DNA of 64,000 nucleotides, from contig NZ_MPVN01000001.1 in assembly GCF_001955535.1 (NCBI RefSeq), forward strand, positions 372,001-436,000, written 5' to 3'. Under the pieces are notes generated by a model. The model ran no database searches. It saw nothing but the letters and a program-made list of their open reading frames with translations, and was not told where the DNA came from. This DNA comes from Paenibacillus sp. FSL H7-0326 (lineage in GTDB: Bacteria; Bacillota; Bacilli; Paenibacillales; Paenibacillaceae). Numbering within the stretch: the stretch's first letter is position 1; each line of letters opens with the position of its first letter. Position numbers and translations under genes: made by a program. Positions 9,333-18,177 of this stretch are shown in pieces.

Positions 9333-9405
9333 CGTATTCATAGACTGTCGTTTAATTCAGTTTGCAAAGACAGCTACCTGTAATAATTCAGCCAGTTAAA
9401 ATCCA

Positions 9406-9783
9406 TTATTCCGGTGGTTTACCATCCTTCCAGATTACGGTTTCACCATAATGCTTGCCCCAATCATACATCAATCGCAGGACAGGCATAAGACTCTGAC
9501 CGTGATCTGTAAGCGAGTATTCTACACGCGGGGGAACCTCTGCATACACCTTACGGTGTATCAGCAGATCCTCTTCCAGCTCACGGAGCTGGTTTGTCAG
9601 CATCTTCTGCGTGATATGCGGGATCAGCTTCTTCAATTCACTAAACCGCTTCGTCCCTTCAAGCCCTAGATGCCAGAGGATAATAAGCTTCCACTTGCCC
9701 CCAATGACTGCAAGTGTCAGTTCCTTCTCGCAGTTAATTTCCTTCAGATTAATTCTCTCTTTTACTTCGGATGCCACGTGCAT
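9406..9783 (-). CDS. hxlR: HxlR-family transcriptional regulator
   Basis: A winged helix-turn-helix protein of 125 residues (DUF24/HxlR group, dimeric, cytosolic). The core [38 protein letters not shown] and the wing [13 protein letters not shown] are typical. A conserved cysteine occurs in the INCEKELT segment, the position used for aldehyde or quinone sensing in this family. The ATG at 9783 is only one base after the GGGGG tract; GTG at 9777 has better spacing and may be the true start. It follows hxlAB on the same strand and has its own promoter candidate, which suggests control of hxlAB. Confidence 0.87.
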   Translation of the reverse strand: MHVASEVKERINLKEINCEKELTLAVIGGKWKLIILWHLGLEGTKRFSELKKLIPHITQKMLTNQLRELEEDLLIHRKVYAEVPPRVEYSLTDHGQSLMPVLRLMYDWGKHYGETVIWKDGKPPE

Positions 9784-9798
9784 ACCCCCTTCCTAAGC

Positions 9799-9828
9799 AT
9801 TGTACTACATCCTTACATTACTCAGCAA
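9799..9828 (-). promoter_or_regulatory. Promoter candidate for hxlR
   Basis: On the minus strand, TTGCTG and TACAAT are separated by 18 bases. The -10 lies 15 bases before the ATG at 9783, so a GTG start at 9777 would leave a more normal leader. Confidence 0.45.
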
Positions 9829-9845
9829 AAGAGGTGCATGAGGCA

Positions 9846-10394
9846 CTATTCCAGATTCGCATGCCGTTTAAACATCTGCTCCGCGCTTATGTCCATCTGA
9901 TTCATAAGTGTAAGAATCAGTCCATCCAGACTAATCAGTAAGGATTGCTCAAAAAGTGAGCCCATCGGCTGTAATGATTCGTTATTTCCTTGTTCTTCCT
10001 TCGCCTTTGCTTGAATATGAATAACTCCATCCGCAAGCACGCCGCAGGTTGAATTCGGATTCGTTGTAAGCACAAGCAGCGATGCACCCAGCAGCTTCGC
10101 CTTCTCGCCCATAGCCGCAAGACTTCTCGTTTCCCCTGAGCCTGAGCATATGACGAGCAGATCATGCTTATCTATACTAGGAGTCGTCGTTTCTCCAACT
10201 ACATACGCTGTAATTCCAAGATGAGCTAATCGCATGGCAAAGGCTCTGCCCATCAGGCCGGAACGTCCTGCCCCTGCGATAAATACCCGTTTCGACTGTA
10301 CAATCAGAGATGCAGCCCGCTCCATCTCTGTAACATTCAGCAGAGAAATCACTTGCTTCAGCTCATTCAGGATTAGCTGTGTACTTGTTGTCAT
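9846..10394 (-). CDS. hxlB: 6-phospho-3-hexuloisomerase
   Basis: Isomerises 3-hexulose-6-phosphate to fructose-6-phosphate, the second step of ribulose-monophosphate formaldehyde fixation. The 182-residue protein is a single SIS domain with FIAGAGRSGLMGRAFAM, the phosphosugar loop ICSGSGETRS, and the C-terminal catalytic segment DGLILTLMNQMD. The length matches Bacillus HxlB. It starts six bases after hxlA, so the two are cotranslated from one message. Confidence 0.94.
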   Translation of the reverse strand: MTTSTQLILNELKQVISLLNVTEMERAASLIVQSKRVFIAGAGRSGLMGRAFAMRLAHLGITAYVVGETTTPSIDKHDLLVICSGSGETRSLAAMGEKAKLLGASLLVLTTNPNSTCGVLADGVIHIQAKAKEEQGNNESLQPMGSLFEQSLLISLDGLILTLMNQMDISAEQMFKRHANLE

Positions 10395-10400
10395 TTGTGC

Positions 10401-11033
10401 TTATCCTTGCTTGATCAGCTGCTGCATTTCAGCTGCAACTGCTTTCTTATCTTCCTGGCCTGTAATACCTCCGCCCACAATCACAAGATCTGGACCTGCT
10501 GCAATGACTTCAGGCAGGCTTTCCAGCTTGATTCCGCCGGCAACTGCTGTTTTTGCACGAGTCACTGCTTTTTTAATCGTTTGAAGATCCTCGAAGGAGT
10601 TCTTGCCTACAGCTTGGAGGTCATATCCTGTATGCACGCAGATGTAATCCACGCCGAGCTCGTCAATTTCTTTCGCACGTGTCTCGATATCTTTAACGTT
10701 GATCATATCAACTAAGATTTGTTTTCCTTGCTTTTTCGCTTCCTCTACTGCACCCTTAATCGTCATATCATCTGTTGCACCCAGGACAGTAATAATGTCA
10801 GCGCCTGCTTCGGATGCCTTCATGATTTCATATCCGCCTGCATCCATAATTTTGAGATCTGCAAGCACATCCAGGTTAGGGTATGCTGCCTTCATTTCTT
10901 TTACGGCGCGAAGACCTTCATTGATGACAACAGGTGTGCCGATTTCTACAATATCAATATAAGGCTCCACTTCTCTAACGACTTCAATCGCCTGAGGAAT
11001 ATCTACCAAATCAAGTGCCAACTGTAATTTCAT
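10401..11033 (-). CDS. hxlA: 3-hexulose-6-phosphate synthase
   Basis: Condenses formaldehyde with ribulose-5-phosphate to hexulose-6-phosphate; in non-methylotrophs this serves formaldehyde detoxification. The 210-residue barrel of the orotidine-phosphate-decarboxylase superfamily shows ALDLVD, VEIGTPVV, the catalytic DLKIMDAGG, ICVHTGYD and VVGGGITG. The frame extends to 11042, but AGGAGAG sits immediately before that ATG and ten bases before the ATG at 11033, so the latter is chosen. It is first in hxlA-hxlB. Confidence 0.94.
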   Translation of the reverse strand: MKLQLALDLVDIPQAIEVVREVEPYIDIVEIGTPVVINEGLRAVKEMKAAYPNLDVLADLKIMDAGGYEIMKASEAGADIITVLGATDDMTIKGAVEEAKKQGKQILVDMINVKDIETRAKEIDELGVDYICVHTGYDLQAVGKNSFEDLQTIKKAVTRAKTAVAGGIKLESLPEVIAAGPDLVIVGGGITGQEDKKAVAAEMQQLIKQG

Positions 11034-11120
11034 ATCGAACATCTCTCCTTATTATTGATTACAAACCCTATCTTATAACTGTTGATTACGAATAAGGAAG
11101 TACGCACTTTGAAGTGGTGT

Positions 11121-11138
11121 AGTTACCTGGAAGTAACT
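11121..11138. promoter_or_regulatory. Candidate HxlR operator upstream of hxlA
   Basis: The perfect inverted repeat AGTTAC-CTGGAA-GTAACT lies about 90 bases upstream of hxlA. Its TTAC/GTAA half sites resemble those described for DUF24/HxlR-family regulators. The hxlA promoter lacks a good -35 box, which would suit an activator. Assignment is inferred. Confidence 0.45.
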
Positions 11139-11191
11139 AATGTGATATGTCAAGCATTTAAAAGCATTCCATCTATGGAAAAATGTCTGAT

Positions 11192-11221
11192 TTGATAAAA
11201 AAGAATCAGCTGTACTATAAT
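11192..11221 (+). promoter_or_regulatory. SigA-type promoter for the LtaS-like gene
   Basis: TTGATA and TATAAT are separated by 18 bases, about 105 bases upstream of the chosen start. Both hexamers match the vegetative sigma factor consensus well. Confidence 0.6.
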
Positions 11222-11327
11222 TGCATTACTGTCTTATCTTTGTCCGATTTTAATAGATTCATAGAATGTAATGGGGAGGGGAAACACTTGCCATCCGTTT
11301 TTGATGCGCCTTGGCAAGGTCATATTC

Positions 11328-13271
11328 ATGAAACCACCTGTCGAAGAAACAAAGGCTCTTAAGGAGCCCTATGCACATTATCAGTCTGAGGAGAAATCCT
11401 CGATTTATCAGAGAACAGCCGCCGTGATCCGATTGGTCTGTTCACGATCACTTCTGTTCTTCTCTCTTATTATGCTGCTTAAGAGCTATATTGCTTGGTT
11501 CGGTGTATTTGAGAATGGGCCTTCCTGGACTACCATGCTGAAGGAGCTTCCTTTTGTACTTATCATCTTCTGTTTAATTGAATGGTTTGCCACCAAGCGA
11601 AAATTAATAGTCTATACGATTTTTAATCTGCTGCTTACCGCGATCTTCTTCGCCGTCATTATTTATTACAAATACTATGGTGTGATCGCTACGTATAAGG
11701 CACTTGAACAGGTCAATCAGGTTACCGCTGTCAGCAATAGCGTATTCTCTCTTATTGATCCACAATATCTGCTGATCTTTACGGATATCATTGTGTTCGG
11801 TATTCTGCTCATTCGCAGCAAGGCAGCTGTAGACTGGAAGAAAGCGATCCTTAGACCTGTAAACAAGAAACTGGTTGCTTCCTTATTCTGTATTTCGCTC
11901 ATTATTTCTTCGCTCAATATTTACGTCAATCGGGGAGGGTTTAATGAGGTTGTCAAGGCAGAGAACATGGGCATCTTCAATTACGAAGCCTATACTTTGC
12001 TGGATCAAGAAGAGCCTGAGCTTGCGCCTGTTTCCAGCATCACGCAAGAACGAATCAATAAATTAAAAGGAATTGATGGAACATCTGCCCCATCTGGTCT
12101 AGAAGGCATTGCCAAGGACAAGAATGTCATTATCATTCAGCTGGAGTCATTTCAGGACTTCCTCATCAATCTTCATATCGGCGGCACGGAAATCACGCCT
12201 AACCTGAATGAATTGGTCAAAAATAATGCGTACTTCTCGAATTTCTATCAGCAAGTCGGTCAAGGCAACACTTCGGACGCCGAATTTGTTGTCAACACGT
12301 CCTATTACATCCCTCCTGATGGGGCGGCTGTACAACGGTATGTCGATCAGGAATTACCGAGTCTTCCGAGACTGCTCAAAGAGCACGGATATACGACGAC
12401 GACATTCCATACGAATGTGGTAGAGTTCTGGAACCGCGGTGAACTGTACAGCTCTCTCGGATTTGACCGCTACTATGATAAATCCTTCTTTGGAGAAGAA
12501 GATACGGTATATTTCGGGGCATCCGATGATGTTCTATATCGCAAAACAGCGGAAGAGCTTGAGAAAATGGATCAAGCGGATAACCCGTTTTATGCGCATG
12601 TCATCTCGATGACAGCTCATCATCCATTTACTTTGCCTGAGGAGAAAGTTGGCGTCACCCTCCCTGAACGTTATGACGACACGCTGGTTGGTGACTATAT
12701 TCGTTCTCAGAACTATGCGGATCGTGAGCTTGGTAAATTTATTGCGGATTTGAAGAATCGTGGAGTCTGGGATAATAGTATCGTCCTGCTATACGGAGAT
12801 CACTTGGGACTCCCTACCACATCACTTAATGAGGAAGATCTGGTATTGCTGGAGGAGCTGCTCGGACATCCATACGACTATCCCGACATGATCAATATTC
12901 CATTCATCATTACTTCATCAGATGATATGCCAGCTGGAGAACAGAAGCAGGTTGGCGGTCAGGCAGACATCATGCCTACACTGGCTGGTCTTCTCGGCAT
13001 CTCATTAGATGAACATCTGCACTTTGGTCAGGATCTGTTCGTGAATAAAGATTACAACCTGCTGCCGCAGCGTTATTACCTGCCAACGGGTTCCTTTGTC
13101 AACAATAGTGAAGTCTTCATCTCCGGAAGCGGGTTTGAGGACGGCTGGCACCACAAGCTGAAGGGAACGACCGGAAGTGATTCACAAGCAACCGAGAAAG
13201 AATTCAACAATGCACTAGAGCTGATGCATTTATCCAACAGCTACATTCTGCAGCTTCCTTTAAAAGAATAG
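11328..13271 (+). CDS. ltaS: Lipoteichoic-acid-synthase family protein
   Basis: A membrane phosphoglycerol transferase of about 647 residues. Five N-terminal membrane helices are followed by an extracellular sulfatase-type domain. The catalytic threonine lies in QVGQGNTSDAEF, and metal or substrate residues in IIQLESFQDF, SMTAHHPF and YGDHLGL, matching S. aureus LtaS positions. The frame is open to ATG 11271, but that codon precedes the GGGGAGG tract. The ATG at 11328, after AAGGT, gives the usual short basic N-terminus, though the start is uncertain. Bacillales often have several paralogs, so it could be a YqgS or YfnI type. Confidence 0.9.
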   Translation: MKPPVEETKALKEPYAHYQSEEKSSIYQRTAAVIRLVCSRSLLFFSLIMLLKSYIAWFGVFENGPSWTTMLKELPFVLIIFCLIEWFATKRKLIVYTIFNLLLTAIFFAVIIYYKYYGVIATYKALEQVNQVTAVSNSVFSLIDPQYLLIFTDIIVFGILLIRSKAAVDWKKAILRPVNKKLVASLFCISLIISSLNIYVNRGGFNEVVKAENMGIFNYEAYTLLDQEEPELAPVSSITQERINKLKGIDGTSAPSGLEGIAKDKNVIIIQLESFQDFLINLHIGGTEITPNLNELVKNNAYFSNFYQQVGQGNTSDAEFVVNTSYYIPPDGAAVQRYVDQELPSLPRLLKEHGYTTTTFHTNVVEFWNRGELYSSLGFDRYYDKSFFGEEDTVYFGASDDVLYRKTAEELEKMDQADNPFYAHVISMTAHHPFTLPEEKVGVTLPERYDDTLVGDYIRSQNYADRELGKFIADLKNRGVWDNSIVLLYGDHLGLPTTSLNEEDLVLLEELLGHPYDYPDMINIPFIITSSDDMPAGEQKQVGGQADIMPTLAGLLGISLDEHLHFGQDLFVNKDYNLLPQRYYLPTGSFVNNSEVFISGSGFEDGWHHKLKGTTGSDSQATEKEFNNALELMHLSNSYILQLPLKE

Positions 13272-13283
13272 ATATATTATAAA

Positions 13284-13337
13284 AAGGCATCTGATTCCCT
13301 CCATCTGTATAAGGAAGGATCAGATGCCTTTTTTATT
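13284..13337. terminator. Bidirectional terminator
   Basis: Arms AAGGCATCTGATTCC and GGATCAGATGCCTT form the stem. A T run follows on the plus strand (after ltaS), and the A tract on the other side gives a T run on the minus strand (after the lactonase gene). Confidence 0.85.
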
Positions 13338-13378
13338 TTAGCAGTCAAACTGCCCGCATGTATTACCAACAGAACAAG

Positions 13379-14458
13379 TTACAGATAAACCGGCCATACA
13401 CAAACAGGCTTCGGAGATGTGATCTGTTTGCCTGTGTAGCTCAATTGACCCTTCTCCTGATCTACCTGGAAGAGGACTATATTGTTACTGTCACGATTGG
13501 CTGCAAGCAGCTGATCACCCGCAGGTGTCAATGCAAAGTGACGTGGATGTCCGCCCTCAGTTGAAATATGCTGCACCGTGCTCAGCGTACCGTCCTCAGA
13601 GATCGCATATACTACGATACTGTCATGTCCGCGATTGGAGCCGTACAGGAATCGTCCATCCTTGGAAACCGTAATTTCCGCGCAAGTGTTCTCCCCAGCG
13701 AAGCCTCCTTCAGGCAATGTGGACAGCGTCTGCTGTTCGGTCAATGAACCTTCTTCTGCATCATATGTAAAGAAAGTAACGGTAGAATCCACTTCGTTAA
13801 TCACATAAGCAAACTGTGCATTCGGATGGAAGACGAAATGTCTTGGCCCCGCTCCCGCATGTGTGCTTACTTCACGGTGCAGAACCAGCTTATGCTGCTC
13901 ACGGTCAATTGTGTAGACGTATATTTTATCGAGTCCAAGGTCCTGAACCATAATATACTTCCCATCCGGTGAGAAAAATGCGGAATGCACATGCGGGCGA
14001 TCCTGACGCTCTGGATGAGCTCCCTTGCCGGAGTGCTGTTTGGAATCTACCATCTGACCGACGCTGCCATCATCATTCAGCGATACGAGACTTACCGCTC
14101 CGCCATGGTAACTGGATATGAGCAGATACTGATACTCAGGGTCTATCTGCACATGACAGGTAGGAGCAATAGCGGATGGAGTACGGTTAATAAGCGTCAG
14201 CTCGCCTTGCTCTGGATGTATCGTATAGGCCAGCACTTCACCGGCCTTCGTTCCTTCTGCCGTTGTTATTTCTCCAATCGCATAAACACGCTGGTGTTCG
14301 GTATCAACTTGAAGAAAAGTCGGATTCTTCACTCCGGATGTCTCAGATAACAGAGTAAGCTCGCCTGCTTGTTCATTGAATGCATAAACATGGATACCAG
14401 GGTCGCTTGCCTCTGAATAAGAACCCGTAAATACGAGTAGTCGAGATTGTGCTGTCAT
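13379..14458 (-). CDS. pgl: Beta-propeller lactonase, 6-phosphogluconolactonase type
   Basis: A cytosolic seven-bladed propeller of 359 residues of the YkgB/Pgl family that hydrolyses 6-phosphogluconolactone or a related sugar lactone. Repeated blade motifs are visible, such as GPRHFVFHPN, GHPRHFALTP, YGSNRGHDSI and LLISSYHGGAVSL, and the N-terminus VFTGSYSEASDPGIHVY is typical. AAGGAGG precedes the ATG. It ends 15 bases after the osmC-like gene, so both probably share a transcript. Confidence 0.88.
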   Translation of the reverse strand: MTAQSRLLVFTGSYSEASDPGIHVYAFNEQAGELTLLSETSGVKNPTFLQVDTEHQRVYAIGEITTAEGTKAGEVLAYTIHPEQGELTLINRTPSAIAPTCHVQIDPEYQYLLISSYHGGAVSLVSLNDDGSVGQMVDSKQHSGKGAHPERQDRPHVHSAFFSPDGKYIMVQDLGLDKIYVYTIDREQHKLVLHREVSTHAGAGPRHFVFHPNAQFAYVINEVDSTVTFFTYDAEEGSLTEQQTLSTLPEGGFAGENTCAEITVSKDGRFLYGSNRGHDSIVVYAISEDGTLSTVQHISTEGGHPRHFALTPAGDQLLAANRDSNNIVLFQVDQEKGQLSYTGKQITSPKPVCVWPVYL

Positions 14459-14473
14459 TTTGTAAGTTCCTCC

Positions 14474-14923
14474 TTAATTGTCTGCTATTTGCACGATAGG
14501 ATCTGTCTGTATAAGTACGTTCCCAGCTACAGCTCTTGAGATCATACAGGAGCTTTCTGCCTTGTGTGCAATACGAATCGCCTTATCCATATCGTCCTGT
14601 GTCGCTTTTGACGTTAAGATAACCACAGGAGCATGCTTAATCGCTTCGTAGGTGAAGATATTATTGGTTACATCTACTGTTGCCTCAGATGTCAAAGTGA
14701 GACTCTTTGTTTCCAGGGATGAACGCTCCAGCATAGCCGCCAGGGTAATAAGGTAGCAGGTCGCCGCAGCGCCAAGCAGCATTTCATCCGGATTGGTTCC
14801 AACTCCAGGTCCACCCATTTCCTTCGGGATGGAGATCTGTGTCTTTAACTGACCCGCTTCAATGGTTCCATCGCTGTTCCTGCCGCCATTCCAGACGGCA
14901 GTTAGTGTAAAGGGATGCTTCAT
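14474..14923 (-). CDS. OsmC-family peroxide reductase
   Basis: A cytosolic thiol peroxidase-like protein of 149 residues. The two family cysteines are in AAATCYLITL and AESSCMIS, the arrangement of OsmC/Ohr proteins, and GGPGVGTNPDEMLLGA matches the SACOL1771-like subgroup. The longer frame to 14953 is rejected because TTGGAGG sits just ahead of ATG 14923. It is upstream of the lactonase gene in one unit. The physiological substrate, organic peroxide or another, is not determined by sequence. Confidence 0.85.
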   Translation of the reverse strand: MKHPFTLTAVWNGGRNSDGTIEAGQLKTQISIPKEMGGPGVGTNPDEMLLGAAATCYLITLAAMLERSSLETKSLTLTSEATVDVTNNIFTYEAIKHAPVVILTSKATQDDMDKAIRIAHKAESSCMISRAVAGNVLIQTDPIVQIADN

Positions 14924-15002
14924 AATTTTGTAACCTCCAATCCTTCCTATCATACCATAGCCTGTCTACATAAGATCAACATCAAGACCTAACACATGAA
15001 CA

Positions 15003-15035
15003 GCCGGGAGGACTCATGCAAGAGTCTTTCCCGGC
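15003..15035 (-). terminator. Stem-loop after the OYE-like gene
   Basis: GCCGGGA pairs with TCCCGGC around an inner GACTC/GAGTC stem. No T run follows on either strand, so it is a weak or processing-type terminator between the flavin reductase and osmC genes. Confidence 0.4.
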
Positions 15036-15071
15036 AGTTATTAAGCCACTTCCTAAGCATTAACTATACGA

Positions 15072-16199
15072 TTACTCTGAGTCCACCACAGGGAACCATC
15101 CAGGTACATTCATGATCATATTCCATAGTGGGTCAGGAATAACCAGTCTTTCCTGGTCCAATTTCGTTAAGTTAACCGCTATATGCTCTTCGTTGCCTGA
15201 TTCAATCTTCTCCACCCAATCTGGCTCAATGATCAGCTCACGTCCGAGCGCGAGAAGCGGAACTCCTGTCTCTAGAGCTGCCAAGGCTTCATCTGGAGTG
15301 TGAATTTGTCCAACCCCAATAACGGGAGCTTTGCCGCCTACCCGTTCCAGAATCCATTCCATTCTAGATTTCGAATCATCTGCTCCTCTTCTAGGCTTCG
15401 ACCAGAAGTCATTCAAGGATACATGAATATAATCCAAGTTCTTCTCTTTAATTGCATCAAGCAAAATGAAGGTCTCCTCCATCGTCAAACCGGGAGTTTC
15501 CGGCTCCTCTGGAGAGAAACGGTATCCAACAATAAATGGAGCTTTGGCATGCTCTCGAACGGCTGCCTGCACGCTGTCTATTACTTCTAGCGGAAAAGTA
15601 AGCCGCTGATGTGCATCTCCTCCGAAGCGATCTTCTCTTCGATTGGAATGAGGGGATACAAATTGCTGAATGAGATATCCGTTAGCCCCGTGAATTTCCA
15701 CACCGTCAAAACCGGCAGCAATCGCACGGCGTGTCGCTTCACCAAAATCCTGAATGATGCTCTCAATCTCGGATTCAGCAAGTTCTCTTGGCATCGGTGA
15801 GCCTGGTCTTTCACTTGCCACCGCACTTGGTGCCACAACATCTCCGCCGACAGCATCAGGAGGGCATAAACGACCACCATGGAAAATTTGCAGTACAGCT
15901 TTGGCACCTTGTTCCTTAATGGAATTTGCCAGCTTGGTCAGACTCGGTATAAAGGAATCATCTGTTGATGAGAATTGGCCTACGAACCCTTTTCCATTCT
16001 CCGTCACGTAAGTAACCGCTGTGACCACCATCCCGGCTCCTCCAGAACGGCGTGCATAGTATGCAAGCTCTGCATCGGATACGGTGCCATCTTCATTCGA
16101 GGATGAATGGGTCATCGGTGCCAAGACGATTTTATTCTTCAGTATAATGCCATTCGGTAAAGTCACTTTCTCAAAAATCGGACTGTATTTTGGATTCAT
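15072..16199 (-). CDS. NADH:flavin oxidoreductase, old yellow enzyme family
   Basis: FMN-dependent ene-reductase-like enzyme of 375 residues, close in size to Bacillus YqiG. The TIM barrel carries LAPMTHSSSNEDGTVSD at the N-terminus, IFHGGR, the substrate motif EIHGANGYLIQQF, the FMN-binding PHSNRREDRFGG and the C-terminal VIGVGQIHTPDEA and LALGREL. It reduces activated alkenes or quinones with NAD(P)H; the true substrate is unknown. AAAGGAG precedes the ATG. It is monocistronic with a strong promoter overlapped by a palindrome, which suggests stress induction. Confidence 0.91.
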   Translation of the reverse strand: MNPKYSPIFEKVTLPNGIILKNKIVLAPMTHSSSNEDGTVSDAELAYYARRSGGAGMVVTAVTYVTENGKGFVGQFSSTDDSFIPSLTKLANSIKEQGAKAVLQIFHGGRLCPPDAVGGDVVAPSAVASERPGSPMPRELAESEIESIIQDFGEATRRAIAAGFDGVEIHGANGYLIQQFVSPHSNRREDRFGGDAHQRLTFPLEVIDSVQAAVREHAKAPFIVGYRFSPEEPETPGLTMEETFILLDAIKEKNLDYIHVSLNDFWSKPRRGADDSKSRMEWILERVGGKAPVIGVGQIHTPDEALAALETGVPLLALGRELIIEPDWVEKIESGNEEHIAVNLTKLDQERLVIPDPLWNMIMNVPGWFPVVDSE

Positions 16200-16272
16200 T
16201 CTATTCCACTCCTTTAATCTATATCTTCATTCCTATTTGTAAGATATAAAGAGCTAATAAACTACAAGTACC

Positions 16273-16312
16273 TTACTAAAACAATTATAGTAACTTGATT
16301 ATACTCTTTCAA
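16273..16312 (-). promoter_or_regulatory. Promoter and overlapping operator of OYE gene
   Basis: On the minus strand TTGAAA (16307-16312) and TATAAT (16284-16289) are 17 bases apart. The -10 lies inside an inverted repeat, TTACT at 16273-16277 with AGTAA at 16289-16293. TTAC/GTAA half sites resemble DUF24 or MarR-type redox repressor sites, so repression relieved by electrophiles is a fair guess. Confidence 0.6.
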
Positions 16313-16438
16313 GCAGCTTCGGACCTGCCATGAGATCACTTGAAACCGTCTAATGGACTATACCTTCGACAATTTGCTTGAATTTTGTTGCAGTATGCTT
16401 CTTTTACCCTCAGAAGGAATCTTAAAAAGACGTACGAA

Positions 16439-16471
16439 AGTCCGACCCACATCATAAATGCAGACCGGACT
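16439..16471 (-). terminator. Possible terminator of SRAP gene
   Basis: AGTCCG and CGGACT can form a six-base stem with a large loop, and a T-rich GTCTTTTTAAG lies about ten bases further on the minus strand. Apart from this and the OYE promoter, 16200-16501 shows nothing else recognisable. Confidence 0.3.
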
Positions 16472-16501
16472 CCTTAGGTTCAGAGTATTGGCATAAATGA
16501 A

Positions 16502-17176
16502 TTAATTCTTGACCAACGCTCTCTGCATGTCCACTTCCTTGACACATTCCAGTGAATCATGATTATCATTGAAGGCAAGCGGTGTCACAGGATAAACATC
16601 CATTAACGTATCTTGAAATGACCTGATCATCGGCAGCATCCGATGCATTTCGGTCATATTCGGATCAAGCCATGCATCGATCTGATCTGGCGTAAGTATG
16701 GCCGGCATCCGGTGATCAAACTCACGAATGGTCATGTTTGCATCTGCCATCAGCATCGTACAAGTACGGAGCGGCTGCTTCCTCGTATCCTTCCATACCT
16801 CATACAATCCGGCAATGCCGAACATAGAGCGATCTGGCATAACTACACGTACCGCATACCTGCGCTTGCCATCCTGACGCCAATAATAAAAACCATTGCA
16901 AGGTATAACACAGCGTTTTTGTTCCACCATTTTGCGGTAAGTCACATTCTCACTAACGGACATTAAGTCGGCATTAACAGCATCCTTGCCCCAAAAAGGA
17001 ATAAATCCCCAGCGATACTCATCCATGATACGTTCTCCATCCTCATAGAGAATAATCGGAGCATGCTGCGTCGGACTAATGTTATAACGGTTCTTGTAAT
17101 AGTACATAACTCGTTGTATCGCAAAGTGATCACGCACCTCATCTAAATCTGCGGCCAGTGAATAACGTTTACACAT
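16502..17176 (-). CDS. SRAP-domain protein (SOS-response-associated, YedK/HMCES type)
   Basis: A 224-residue protein that forms a covalent thiazolidine link to abasic sites in single-stranded DNA. Cys2 directly follows the initiator Met (MCKRYSLAAD), the defining catalytic residue. The glutamate lies in SVSENVTYRKM, RCVIPCNGFYYW is the family core, and the active histidine is in EFDHRMPAIL. The usual ARAET motif is altered to SVSEN, but Glu is kept. GAGGGAAG precedes ATG. No clear LexA box was found upstream. Not in an operon. Confidence 0.9.
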   Translation of the reverse strand: MCKRYSLAADLDEVRDHFAIQRVMYYYKNRYNISPTQHAPIILYEDGERIMDEYRWGFIPFWGKDAVNADLMSVSENVTYRKMVEQKRCVIPCNGFYYWRQDGKRRYAVRVVMPDRSMFGIAGLYEVWKDTRKQPLRTCTMLMADANMTIREFDHRMPAILTPDQIDAWLDPNMTEMHRMLPMIRSFQDTLMDVYPVTPLAFNDNHDSLECVKEVDMQRALVKN

Positions 17177-17387
17177 CTGTCTTCCCTCCCTGTATTTTCC
17201 TATATCATTTGTGGCAGGAGGGAAATTTATACTTAAAATTTGTAGAAATTATTCATCATGTGTACTATCATGTAGAACTGAATGCATAGTTATGGAATTA
17301 AAGTGTTTCAGGATGAACCGTTCCTGGTGAATAGGATTCGTTAAGCAAAAATACCAAGTACATATTAATAGTAAGGGGCGAAGCGGA

Positions 17388-18053
17388 TTGGATTTTTGGA
17401 TATACTCTATTATCAGCATGATTTATATCATCCTCGTCTTATGGATGGCGATCGATCTATCACGAACGAAGAGGTGGCTTCAGTACCCTCTGCTCCTTCT
17501 CCTTGTTACACTTAGCCTTGCTTACGATAATGGCATCATAGCTGCAGGCGAAGCGATAGGCGAAGGAAACCTGCTAATGACACTGAGCAGTCTTCGTTTT
17601 TGGCTGCATGCTTTTGTTACACCTACACTTGTTCTGGCCGGCAATTATATTCTGCAGCGCTCAGGTGTAAGATGGGGACGTAAGATGGCTACGCAGATCG
17701 CTGCCTGGTTGATTACAGCGGGTCTCATTATCTATCAGATCGTAAGCTCAACCTTGGCTGAAGTGCAGCATCTTACTCTCACGGTAGAGTATGGTGTTAT
17801 GAGATATAGTGCAGAGGGCCAGGCAGGTCCACCCATTATGGTTATCATTGTAGGCATTATTCTGCTCGTGATAGGAATCCTCGTCCTCGTGAAGCAAAAA
17901 TGGGCTTGGCTCCTTGTTGGGACGGCTCTATTGTTTATCGGGCAGCTGATCCCTATTCCCATCGAAAGCTCGGCTGCAACCAATGTATTTGAATTGATTC
18001 TGATACTGTCCATTTGGCTCACCATTCGGCATCAGGATCGAAATCCAGCATAG
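17388..18053 (+). CDS. Seven-helix membrane protein, unknown
   Basis: A hydrophobic protein of 221 residues with seven likely membrane helices: YSIISMIYIILVLWMAI, PLLLLLVTLSLAY, FVTPTLVLAGNYIL, IAAWLITAGLIIY, MVIIVGIILLVIGIL, WLLVGTALLFIGQLI and FELILILSIWLTI. I do not recognise the family. The start is TTG, nine bases after AAGGGG. It stands alone on the plus strand and ends at a strong bidirectional terminator. Confidence 0.65.
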   Translation: MDFWIYSIISMIYIILVLWMAIDLSRTKRWLQYPLLLLLVTLSLAYDNGIIAAGEAIGEGNLLMTLSSLRFWLHAFVTPTLVLAGNYILQRSGVRWGRKMATQIAAWLITAGLIIYQIVSSTLAEVQHLTLTVEYGVMRYSAEGQAGPPIMVIIVGIILLVIGILVLVKQKWAWLLVGTALLFIGQLIPIPIESSAATNVFELILILSIWLTIRHQDRNPA

Positions 18054-18115
18054 TTCATATCATGAAATATTCAGCGAGTAAATTATGACGTGGTATATTT
18101 AGAATTAAATGTGCA

Positions 18116-18159
18116 CCAAAAAACTCTAGATCTGCTGAAGCAGATCTAGAGTTTTTTGG
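18116..18159. terminator. Perfect bidirectional terminator
   Basis: A 20-base perfect stem, with CTCTAGATCTGC and GCAGATCTAGAG at its core, is closed by a TGAA tetraloop and flanked by A6 and T6. It serves the converging genes on both sides. Confidence 0.93.
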
Positions 18160-18177
18160 AGTTGATATTCGAGAAGA

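Noticed and set aside
17177-17387. LexA box in front of the SRAP gene
   Set aside because: Looked for CGAAC-N4-GTTCG on both strands; the nearest partial matches lack both half sites.
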